From: Halichondria panicea
Lineage: Eukaryota > Porifera > Demospongiae > Suberitida > Halichondriidae
Direction: 5' to 3'
Length of the DNA stretch: 64,000 nucleotides
Assembly: GCF_963675165.1 (NCBI RefSeq)
Contig: NC_087380.1
Span: forward strand, 946,303-1,010,302
The notes beneath the pieces were generated by a model. It did not search any database. It was given only the letters and a program-made list of their open reading frames with translations, and was not told the DNA's origin. Positions 8,768 to 18,442 of the stretch are shown here, piece after piece; the first letter of the stretch is position 1; every line of letters begins with the position of its first letter. The position numbers and the translations under genes were made by a program.

Positions 8768-11460
8768 TCACTTCACTAGGTAAAGAGGGGTTGGTGGCTT
8801 GGGCTTAATGTGAGGCAAATCCAAATTCTTAGAGGAAGGCCTCACTCCCACAGAAATATCCTCTACATTTCGTCCCAAAATATTCTGCAAGCCGAAATAA
8901 TACTTCGCCAAAAACGCTCGAGCTATTCCTTCCAAACTGGGTATAGGTGTCGCATCATCGCTAAACATTGTTCGAATTAGCTTCTTACTTTTTTCTTTCA
9001 GTCTGGGTGGTACATAAGATGGCAAACAGACAATGAAATCCGTTAACACAAAGAATGTAACTTCTCGCAAAACTTCGCTTGAGCTAACTCGCAGAAGCAC
9101 TTGTAAAAGAAATATAACGGATTCCATACTCGACTCTCGAAGACGGTCCAACATCGGGATGTCGTCTTTGTAGTGTTTCTTGTCCACGTTTTCGTCCTGA
9201 TAAGGGTAGAGAAGCTTGAGGGCGTTCTTGATAGGGTAGAGACCAAGAGGGGACCCGTTGAATAAGTCTCTATCTGAGATCACGTCAGTTGGGGCGACTT
9301 GAGCGAGGAAACCTTTCAAGTGGTGCAACAGTTTGTCGTACAAGCGACGGGATATTTGAAATGTGGCGGTGAGTACTACTGACGATAGGAGGGTCTGCAC
9401 CAAGAACCTGTGTGGGGGGTGGGTGTGTGTGTGTGGGTGTGTGGGGGGTGGGTGTGTGGGGGGTGGTGTGTGTGTGTGGGTGTGTGGAGGGTGGTGTTGG
9501 TATTGAACTAACTCACTCAAACAAAATAAGCTCTTTCTCGTTGTCAGTGTCAATCTTCCTGCGAGCCTTTACTGCCTCCGATATCCACTCAAGTATATAA
9601 GATTTGTTAGTGATCCATCTGCACAAGATTGTATGTTACGCTTAAATTGTATGTTGATTCAGCACAACAATTAAATGCTAGTTGTTGGACCTCCTCTGGA
9701 TTAGACCCAAAACAGATACTAAACTGTCTTCATTTGACTTTGGAAATTAGATAATAATTAATAATTATGCTCTGATAATAATTATGCTCCGACAAAGAGT
9801 TTTGAAACTCAGCCCTACTGATAAAAAAATATCTTCACCTTCTACCATCACTAAACCAGAGGGCACCCCCAATAACACAGATGATGTTCTGAGCCTCGAC
9901 CGTTGTAATGGAGGGAGAGTGAAGGAGATTAATCAACTGCTCCAGGAACACAGAGTTGGAGACCACCTCTTCCTGTAGTGGCTTCCGATCTTGAATCCTT
10001 TGAGGGTAGGCAAACAAATCTCACGTCTACAGCAAGTAAAATATGACTTACCCTATCATAAACTTAAGGCTAGCCTTGACCAGTTCCGTCACTAGAAAAT
10101 CCTTGTGTTCTTGGTTTCCTTGACCTCCGCTGGCGTCTGTCACCTTTGACCCCCGTCTGACCTTAGCACGCATGAGTGAGCGTACCACAAAGCCGACAAT
10201 ATCGAGTCGAGCAAGACAAGTGTTAACGGTGAAGCCACGAGTCATGGCTGCTAGAACTTGCACACATCCGACCTCCACCATTTTGAGGGACATGGGCAGA
10301 CAACGCCAATCATCCAAACACAACGTCTCATGAACTAGGTGAACAGTTCTGTGAGAGAGAATTTAGATTAATCCTAGCTCATTCGACCAAATTTAGCTAG
10401 TGCAAAAAAATTTTCACCCCTCAAAAAATTTTCCCCACCTTGTTCCATCGATTTGTTCAAAGTATTCCCTATTGGCCACGCAGCGTCGTTGCTCCCCACG
10501 TAGCATGCCAGCCAGTTTGTGTGGGAGGTCCTCCCTCAGTCCAGATGTTATGATATATTCCATCTCGGCAGGAAGACCTACCCAGACAGAGCATCGCCTC
10601 CCCGTGCTGAGTCTGTGGATGTAATCGAACCAACGATAACCAGCATATACCTCCTCGATGTCCGCCTCTGAGTCGTACTGGACCTGCAACAACAGGGTAA
10701 TTAAACAACATAATTATATCACCATTATACTGCACTGTATAATATACTAGGTCTATATACTGATTTGTATTAAGTATACCGATGCTTTTTTGTATGTACT
10801 GATTCTGTTGCAACTGATCACTCAGTTCTTGCAGCAGTATGTAGATTTAGTCTTACCTCGATAGTGTCTTTGTTTGTGACACCCACAAAAGTCAGCAGTG
10901 TAGGGTCAAGGATGAGCTTGCCATTGTAGCGAAGGGTGATGGTGGAGACTGGAATATTCAGTATCAGCTGAATCTGTTGTTTCACGTCTATCCCAATTTT
11001 AGGTTCTTTCCAGAAGTGAATAAGCTCCATGCGAGGTTCACAGCCGGGTGAAACTAGTTGGGCAGTGTAGGTGGCGACTGGAGGGGCGATGGGGTCTATC
11101 TGTACTGGAGTGGCTCCCTCCGACATGTGCCTGACGGAGCTGAACTTGCCATCCTGTAGATGATCCTTGGAACATTCTCTGAAGTTGTACCCAAAGAAAG
11201 TGCTCTGTGCAAGTGTGTGGTGGAGTATACATTGTTCGCATATCAAGCAGAGGTCGAGCAGAGGTTAACACAAGATAGACAGTGTGTACGTGTACGTGGT
11301 CGTGGATGCTGCACACTGTAACAGTATATACCTTCTTCTTCACTAGCTCCTCATGTACGAAGAGGTGGTTGTGTCTGATCGCTTCACACAGTTCTCTGGT
11401 CACAATGTCAGCCATTCTCTTAGCTAGCTCACCATTGTAGCTGAGGTTGAGTAGCCCCAC
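8768..11460 (-). CDS. Seven-exon gene with a ubiquitin-like domain, unrecognised
   Basis: Predicted exons on the minus strand are 11,460-11,332, 11,214-10,857, 10,683-10,439, 10,348-10,052, 10,019-9,846, 9,618-9,517 and 9,407-8,768, all with GT-AG borders; edges may be off by a base. The product is about 645 residues. Exon 2 contains IDVKQQIQLILNIPVSTITL followed by RYNGKLILDPTLL and VTNKDTIEV, which fits the beta-grasp pattern of ubiquitin-like domains (residue about 105-160). The remainder is helical and leucine-rich (LVHETLCLDDW, FLVQTLLSSVVLTATF, LLQVLLRV), suggestive of ARM/HEAT-type helices. There is no signal peptide or membrane span. I do not recognise the family. Its start lies about 130 bases from the divergent STELLO-like gene, so the two may share a promoter region. 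Confidence 0.6.
9411..9485. repeat. GT/GGGT-rich simple repeat in an intron
   Basis: A run of GTGTGTGTGGGTGTG and GGGGGGTGGGTGTGT lies in the intron before the last exon of the minus-strand gene. It produces meaningless Pro/His-rich frames. Confidence 0.8.
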
Positions 11461-11588
11461 CCCTTTCCTGTTCCACCCACGGCCACATAGCTAGCTAGCT
11501 CTGTGTACGTACGTGTTGCCACGACACACACCGTACCCGGCCAGCTAGCTAGCTAGATAATATACGCCTCTTATTAGTTAACGAGACC

Positions 11589-12928
11589 ATGGCTATGTCA
11601 GCACCCAGTAACAAGAAAACTCTGTACACATTTTCTGCTGTCGTACTAGTAGGAGGCTTTCTAATAGTATCGTTGTGGTATTTCAGAGCCTATACCCCTG
11701 GGAACAAACTCCTAGAAACACCACCCTCATGGTACCATGTCATCTCTGGAAATGTTGGAGCCACTACTGGATTCAAGGTGGATCTGCACCCCTTTAGAAA
11801 ATACAACGGAGATGTAACGTTGAAAAATCGACCTAGCGAACCACAAAAGACTGGACTTGTATCGGACAAATGTGGCGGACTTACAAAATGGGCAGTAATA
11901 ACTACGATTGCCCCAGACACGACTGAAACGATGACCGTACTCTTGGAGAAGGCACCAGAGTTTTGTTTGCTAGTGGTTGGAGACAGGAAGAGCCCAGACA
12001 CGTACCCCCTCAAGTCACATCAAGACCGTTGCATCTACCTCACTATTGATACCAACTAACGCTTTCATTGGACATTATATCATTGACTCCTGAAAACTCG
12101 TTTAGCAGAAAAAACATTGGATTTTTATACGCTATTGCGAACGGTGCAAAGGTCATTCTGGATATGGACGATGACAATGTTCCCATCGAACTAGGCGGTA
12201 AATTTTTCCCGATGATTGAGGAAGTTGGCACTTTCACATCTCCAGTAGTGGATGTGAAGAAGGAGGGGCACGTTTGGAACCCCTACCCTCACTATGGTGC
12301 TGCTCAGGCCTGGCCTCGAGGGTTTCCACTCGATCGAATCGTACCATTAGAGCGAAAACTATCAACTCAACAAGTCAAGTGCCTACCTATTGTTCAACAG
12401 TACATGGCCAATCGTGATCCTGACGTCGATGCCATCTACCGTCTCTCACACTCCTTACCCATGGACTATATCAGTGACAAGAAGCGAATGGTCCTACCTC
12501 ATGGTGTGTTCTGCCCTTATAATGCACAGGCTACAATGCATCTGTACAAAGCTTTCTGGTCGATGCTCCTCCCCAAAACTGTTAGTGGTCGCGTCTCAGA
12601 CATTTGGCGATCGTACATCTCCGAGTATGTCATGTCCTACATTCCTGACGTGTGTATGATGTTTGCCCCACCAGCTGTTCGTCACGAGCGCAACTCTCAC
12701 GACTATATGAGGGACTTCTACAGTGAGCTGCCTCTCTACATGATGGCCTCTCAGCTTGTGGAGACGTTGGCTACTCACCCCCCACAGTTAGCTCCTCTGC
12801 AAGAGGTCCTACGAAACACCTACCTCATGCTATACGAGATGGGAGTTCTGGAGGAAGATGATATCAAGTATGTCGTTGCTTGGATTAATGACCTGAACAA
12901 AATTGGTTATGAATTTCCATCGCTTTAA
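11589..12928 (+). pseudogene. STELLO/DUF288-type glycosyltransferase, full length but frameshifted
   Basis: Single exon. Residues about 9-32 form a signal anchor (KKTLYTFSAVVLVGGFLIVS). The frame runs through KWAVITTIAPD, LLVVGDRKSPDTYPLKSHQD and CIYLTID, then breaks at about 12,051-12,059: GATACCAACTAA here against GATAACCAACTAA in the copy at 41,692. The second frame continues SRKNIGFLYAIANGAKVILD, MDDDN (acidic motif), NPYPHYGAAQAWPRGFPLDR, GVFCPYNAQATMHL and ends VVAWINDLNKIGYEFPSL. Gene order of motifs matches plant STELLO (KW.V...P, YLFAIQHGAK, D-D-, NPY.HFG, WPRG, W..DL...GY), a Golgi family. Everything else is conserved, so the single missing base may be a recent allele or an assembly error. 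It is the parent-type copy of three fragments in the array. Confidence 0.8.
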
Positions 12929-12929
12929 T

Positions 12930-13110
12930 TTTTGGCTTAAAAACTTTTATATATTGTGTTGCGATACATATAGACTATTCTGTATTGCTAGAATGTGCAG
13001 AAAATGGCTATTAATTTTCTTATTGATTTTTGAGTTCATTTGATGCTCGCAAACAATTTCTAGTACTCTCCCATGTGCCACTACTCATCTACTAAGGCGG
13101 CTTAATATTA
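12930..13110. other. Intergenic, shared with the later STELLO copies
   Basis: The region after the stop (AATTTTTGGCTTAAAAAC, then GCTCGCAAACAATTTCTAGTACTC near 13,050) is repeated after the STELLO copies at 27,862 and, less fully, at 31,500 and 42,566. This shows that gene and flank were duplicated together. Confidence 0.6.
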
Positions 13111-13112
13111 TC

Positions 13113-13150
13113 GAGTGGGCGTAGCTACTAAAATAAGGTGGGGGTGTGGC
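13113..13150 (+). promoter_or_regulatory. Shared upstream box, REC1
   Basis: GAGTGGGCGTAGCTACTAAA followed by GGTGGGGGTGTGG, about 115-150 bases before the start codon. It is the REC1 version of a box found before nearly all receptors. The GGGCG/GGGGGTG cores resemble KLF/Sp-type sites (inference). Confidence 0.55.
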
Positions 13151-13262
13151 CGGTACTGCAGTGTTGCATGGCTTCTACTTGCCTTGTGGTTGTTGTCCTG
13201 CAGGCATCATAATATAAGCAAAAGGCTGAGAATTATCATAACTCATCATATGCAGGGTGAGA

Positions 13263-15645
13263 ATGGCTCTATATCTCTGCTGTCTGCTGGGAAGTGTTTC
13301 TCTTGTGTATAGGCAGCCATTGTGTGAGTTGATATGCAGTGCTTTACTGTATTAAATACTGCAAACTTAATTAACTAGTTTATAGGTTTGCTGCTGTTTG
13401 CTGATCCTGTGTTACTGTTGTAGTAGATGAAACTAGTACAGTAATGTATAGATTTGGTATCAGAGCATCAATTATTGCATACAACATCACCAACTGAGCC
13501 CTCTGACACTGACCACACTGGAGAGATCATCTCGTTCTCTGATGTAGGATCAGGAGTTGGTACTAATCCACGAGCCTGGTATTGCTACACCAATCCTAGG
13601 GGTGCAGTATGGCGGGATTCTGGTGGGAGTGAATTGCCCATAGTTTGCGACAGGACTGCAGTTGGGGATGAACTGTTCATCAGTGGTGTCGATCCTGATG
13701 CCGTTGTTCTGCATCGTGGTCCCACACACTTCAGTCCTGATGGAGAATACTGCTGTGTGAGGGTTGATGGTGACTCTGCACCAAGTAAATGTGTCACCTT
13801 CAGTGAGTGCTGTCTATATTGTCTATATGTCCAATACTAACACACACCCCCCACAGCTCCCTGCCCCACACTGAGTCCACTGTCTAATATGACCCAACAA
13901 CCAACATGGCCAACTACACCTGTAACACTGGGTACACCACCAGTGGAGCTACTCAGATAACTTGTATGAGTGATGGTACTAGCTGGTACCTGGTCTCCAT
14001 CACCATCAGTCATTTGTACAAGTAAGACCAGAGCTATAGTAAGTATATATAGTTAGTGTGCATGTGTTTATATTTCCCAATACAGTCGTCACCTGCCCTG
14101 TCCTCACCCCCCCCTACCAATGGAAACGTGGCCTCCCTTATATAGCCTCAACTACCAAGGAATTGCTACATACAGCTGTGATACTGGCTACGTCCTCACT
14201 GGTACTGCATGCTGCTAGACAATGTCTTGCTACTGCTCAGTGGTCAGGAGAGGCACCAACTTGCCCACGTGAGTTAGCAATGGTGGGTTGGAAGTAATGG
14301 TGACAAGTATCTCTCCACAGCTGTTGACTGTGGACCTCTGACTATTGCCAATGGAGCAGTGCATGGACACATCCACTGGAACCACCTTCATGATGACTGC
14401 TACCTACACCTGTAACACTGGATACAACATTGTTGGTAGTGAGAGCAGAACTTGTGGAGCAAGTGGAACAAGTGGAGCAACTACACTAAGTGATGGAGTT
14501 TGGAGTCCAGCTTCACCAGTTTGTGAAAGTATGTGTTATACCATGCAATGTGCTGTTGTGGGCTCCCATCATTTCCTACTTACTTGTCTGTTATGTTACA
14601 GTTGTCAACTGTGGTTCTCTGAGTTACCCCTCCAATGGAGCAGTGGACACATCCGCTGGAACCACTTACCTCCAAAGAGCTACCTACACCTGTAACCCTG
14701 GATACACTCTGACTGGTGGAGGTATGACCAGAACATGTCAAGCTACTGGACTGTGGAGCTCTAGTGAACCTGCCTGTGAATGTGAGTGTGACCTACACAG
14801 CTTCAATACTACTCATTGCTCCCCTGCAGTCATTGTCCTGTCCATTGGAGGCACTGTCTACACTAACAACACAGCTCTGTCCTTCTCCCTCATTGGAGAG
14901 GGCTCCTCTGCCCTCACCTGTCACACTGAGCTATCCACCTGCTGCAGGGAACAAGACAACCCCAATGGAGGGGCTCTCGGAGGTTGGAGAGGACCAGATG
15001 GGAACAGTATTCCTGAAGCAAGGAATACTTGTTCTTCAGAAGGATTTTATGTCACCAGAGGCATCAGCACTATCAGCCTGAATCGTCATGGCACTGAAAC
15101 TAATGCAGGAGGTGTCTACTGCTGCACTATTCCCAGAGCTGGTGGTGTCACTCAATCATTCTGTGTGGACATGCAGTGTGAGTTGATATTGCTTTGACTG
15201 TGCAAACTTTGGTTACTATACAATGTGAGAGTGTTTTGAATTCCTTTCAGATCCTATACCAGCAACTGAGCCAGCAAGTACATGTACTGATGGACCTACA
15301 GTTGCACTGGGAGTGTTGCTAGCAGGCTCTGTTGTTGGGAATATTGTGTTCATAACTTTACTCACTATAAAGACAAAGAAACGTACACAAGCAAGGTGAG
15401 CGTGTAGGAATCATTTGACAACTCTATACAGAAGTGAGCTCAGTCATCATGAGATCTACAGGAAAAAACAACAACCAGTTTACGAAGCACCAGACCAGGT
15501 CACAGTGGCCTTTTATGAAGATATAAGCAAGCTGGGTGTGGGTAGCCCCCCCACAGCTATTGAGCTGAGTGAGTGTCCAGCGTACGCACCCACTGAGTCA
15601 GGGGGTGGGCAGAGGAGAGAGGAAGATTGTATCTATGACAATTAA
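13263..15645 (+). pseudogene. REC1: class A Ig/CCP receptor, degraded
   Basis: Exon remnants: signal peptide 13,263-13,323; Ig1 about 13,481-13,802; CCP1 13,857-14,019; CCP2 14,086-14,270; CCP3 14,321-14,528; CCP4 14,602-14,781; Ig2 14,830-15,177; transmembrane 15,251-15,395; tail 15,432-15,645. The Ig1 acceptor AG has been lost in a small deletion. CCP1 has two deletions (13 and 2 bases) with a stop between them, CCP2 has an extra C in a run of eight, and CCP3 has a four-base CATG insertion. From CCP4 onward it is intact: TVALGVLLAGSVVGNIVFIT membrane span and a tail with EIYRKK, VYEAP, FYEDIS, AYAPT and a final IYDN. A transcript from an internal promoter, or one skipping exons, could still make a CCP4-Ig2 protein, but I score it as a pseudogene. 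Confidence 0.75.
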
Positions 15646-15830
15646 CACTCGTTATTACCCATTTTTATATCTTTGTATTACTAGTAAGTATGTATATGTG
15701 CCCTTTCGTTTGTTTTACAAAGACTGACATTAAAATTAATTTGTTTACGTGTCTTTTGTTTTGCTCAAAGACTACATTGTTGAAAATTTGTATTTACTGT
15801 AATTAATTGCATTCACAATGATTGAGTGGG

Positions 15831-15842
15831 CGTAGCTCCTCT
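15831..15842 (+). promoter_or_regulatory. Shared upstream box, REC2
   Basis: ATTGAGTGGGCGTAGCTCCT about 60 bases before the ATG. The second, GGGGGCGT half of the box is missing here, so expression may differ. Confidence 0.5.
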
Positions 15843-15893
15843 GCATGTAATGCATGTAATCATGCATAACTTCTAGTGAAGTGAACAGAGAGA

Positions 15894-18226
15894 ATGGCTA
15901 CTGTAACTCTATTCCTCTGCTGTCTGCTGGGAAGTATTTCTCTTGTGTATGGACAAACTTTGTGTGAGTTGATATACATGTAATACTGCAAACTAGTTTA
16001 GCTCTAAATCTAGTATAAAGTAGTAAAATATATTTGGTATCAGAGCATCAATTATTACATTAATGGCATACAGTTCGACTGGCAGCACCCAATGAGCCCG
16101 ATGGTACTGACCACACTGGAGAGATCATCTCATTCTCTGATGTTGGATATGGAACTGTTGACTTGCCACAAGCGTTGTATTGCTACACCGACAAACCTAG
16201 TGGTGTGAAGTGGCTGTTCCCTAATGGTGGTGATGTGCCCTTTGTTATGGGTGGGGGTAGGGATGCAGTTGGGGACGAAATGTTCATTAGTGGTGTTCCT
16301 AGTTCAATCGCCACTGTTTTGCAATGTGGTCCCACACACTTCAGTCCTGATGGAGAACACTGCTGTGTGAGGAATGACTTTACACATAGGATATGTGTCA
16401 CCTTCAGTGAGTGCTGACTATAATTATTGTCTATGTCCAATACTAACCCCCACCCCCCACAGCTCCCTGCCCCACACTGAGTCCACTGTCTAATGGAATG
16501 ATCTCATACAATGCAGACACCAACATGGCCACCTACACCTGTAACACTGGGTACACCATCAATGGAGCTACTCCGATAACTTGTATGAGTGATGGTACTA
16601 GTGCTGGTACCTGGTCTGCAACACCACCCACTTGTACAAGTAAGACTAGAACTAGTAAGTAGTTAGTGTGTGTTTATTTTCCCCAACACAGTCGTCACCT
16701 GCCCTGTCCTAACCTCCCCTACCAATGGAGCCTTGTCCACCACTAGTCGGGACTACCTCACTGTTATTACATACAGCTGTGATACCGGCTACGTCCTCAC
16801 TGGTAATAGTGATAGTGCTGTTAGACAATGTTTTGTTACTGGTGTATGGTCAGGAGTGGCACCAACTTGTCCACGTGAGTTAGCAATGGTGGGTTGGAAA
16901 TAATTGTGCATTATCAAGCATCTCCCCACAGCTATTGACTGTGGTTCCCTGGACGCCCCCTCCAATGGAGCAGTGAACACATCCTCTGGAACCACCTTCA
17001 TGATGACTGCTACCTACACCTGTAACACTGGATACCTTATTTTTGGTAGTGAGAGCAGAACTTGTGTAGCAAGTGGAACAAGTGCAGTTTGGAGTACAAC
17101 AGCACCAGTTTGTGAACGTATGTTATGATATGTTGTTGCCTCCCATTATTTCCTACAGTCTTATTACGTTATCAGTGAGCGTTGGTTAATTATGTTCCTC
17201 TGTTACAGTTATCAACTGTGGTTCCCTGGACGCCCCCTCCAATGGAGCGGTGGACACATCTTCTGGAATTACTTACCTCCGAAGAGCTAACTATACCTGT
17301 AACCCTGGATACACTCTGACTGGTGGAGAAGGGACTAGAACATGTCAAGCTAATGGAATGTGGAGCTCTAGTCAACCTGCCTGTGAATGTGAGTGTGACC
17401 TACACAGCTTCAATACTACTCATTGCTCCCCTGCAGTCATTGTCCTGTCCATTAGAGGCACTGTCTACACTAACAACACAGCTCTGTCGTTCTCCCTCAT
17501 TGGAGAGGGCTCTTCTGCCCTCACCTGTCACACTGAGCTATCCACTTGCTGCAGGGAACAAGACAAACTCAATGGAGGGGCTCTCGGAGGGTGGAGAGGA
17601 CCAGATGGGGTCAGTGTACCTTCAGAGGCTGCTATTGGAACTACCGCTGAGGGATTCTACGTTACCAGAGGCATCAGCACTATCAGCCTGAATCGCCGTT
17701 GCAGTGAAACAAATGCAGGAGGTGTCTACTGCTGCACTATTCCCAGAGCTAGTGGTATCACTCAAACATTGTGTGTGAACGTGCAGGGTGAGTTGATATA
17801 AAATAATTGTGTTTATGTTTACTTTGACCGTGCAAACATTGAGAGTGGTTTATAATTAATCCTTTCAGTTCTTCCATCAGCAAGTACATGCACTGATGCA
17901 CCTGCAGTTGCACTGGGAGTGTTGCTAGCTTTATCTTTTGTTGGGAATATTGTGTTCATAGCTTTACTGATACTCATAGTTGGAAGAAAACTTATACCAG
18001 AAAGGTGAGTATATATGAATTATTTGCATTCGTTTGAGAATACCTCTACAGAAGTTATCATGAGACCTACAGGAAAAAACAACAGCCAGTTGTTTACAAA
18101 GCACCCAACCAGGTGGCCTGTTATGAAGATGTGAGCAAGCTGGGTGTGAGTGAGTGTCCAGCGTACGCACCCACTGAGTCAGGGGGTGGGCAGAGGAGAG
18201 AGGAAGATCGTATCTATGACAATTAA
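15894..18226 (+). CDS. REC2: class A Ig/CCP receptor, intact, short tail
   Basis: Nine exons (15,894-15,963; 16,074-16,406; 16,463-16,639; 16,692-16,874; 16,932-17,117; 17,209-17,388; 17,437-17,787; 17,869-18,004; 18,052-18,226) join into 596 residues with no break. Order: signal peptide (MATVTLFLCCLLGSISLVYG), Ig-like 1 (about 24-134; LYCYT, then THFSPDGEHCCVR), CCP1-4 (about 135-376; four Cys and a Trp each), Ig-like 2 (about 377-493; STCC, GWRGPDG, GGVYCC), transmembrane exon (VALGVLLALSFVGNIVFIAL) and tail (539-596). All introns are phase 1 except the last (phase 2). The tail lacks the GGPPTAIEL stretch of its relatives but keeps VYKAP, CYEDV, AYAPT and a C-terminal IYDN; YDN fits a Grb2-type pYxN site. 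Likely a surface recognition receptor; ligand unknown. Closest copies are REC7 and REC10. Confidence 0.85.
17389..17436 (+). other. 48-base intron 6 that is also open (exitron-like)
   Basis: The segment GTGAGTGTGACCTACACAGC...CCCCTGCAG has a donor and acceptor, is 48 bases, has no stop and keeps frame. Retained, it adds 16 residues including CECDLHSFNTTHC with extra Cys and an N-glycosylation site. The same segment is present before Ig2 in every receptor. Its length is 47 in REC3, 46 in REC11 and 52 in REC14, which argues that it is normally spliced out. Confidence 0.7.
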
Positions 18227-18321
18227 CACTATAATTACCATGTTTGTTTACGTGTCCTTTGTTTTGCTCAAAAACTGAATACTTTGTTGAAATTTTGATA
18301 TTAAATTTTAATCATCAAGAA

Positions 18322-18371
18322 TGATTGAGTGGGTGTCAGCTCCTCTATTAGAGTGTGAATGGGGGCGTTTC
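18322..18371 (+). promoter_or_regulatory. Shared upstream box, REC3
   Basis: ATTGAGTGGGTGTCAGCTCC, then GAGTGTGAATGGGGGCGTTT, ending about 70 bases before the ATG. Same version as before REC8 and REC11, which supports these three being one lineage. Confidence 0.55.
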
Positions 18372-18442
18372 TTTTGATACTTATATACAGTCGTGCATGT
18401 ATATTGTATCTTCTAGTTAGTGTACTGGACTGCATAGAGAGA

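Noticed and set aside
12390-12659. Alternative frame inside the STELLO gene
   Set aside because: It is a shadow of the conserved frame and appears in all copies only because the DNA is conserved.
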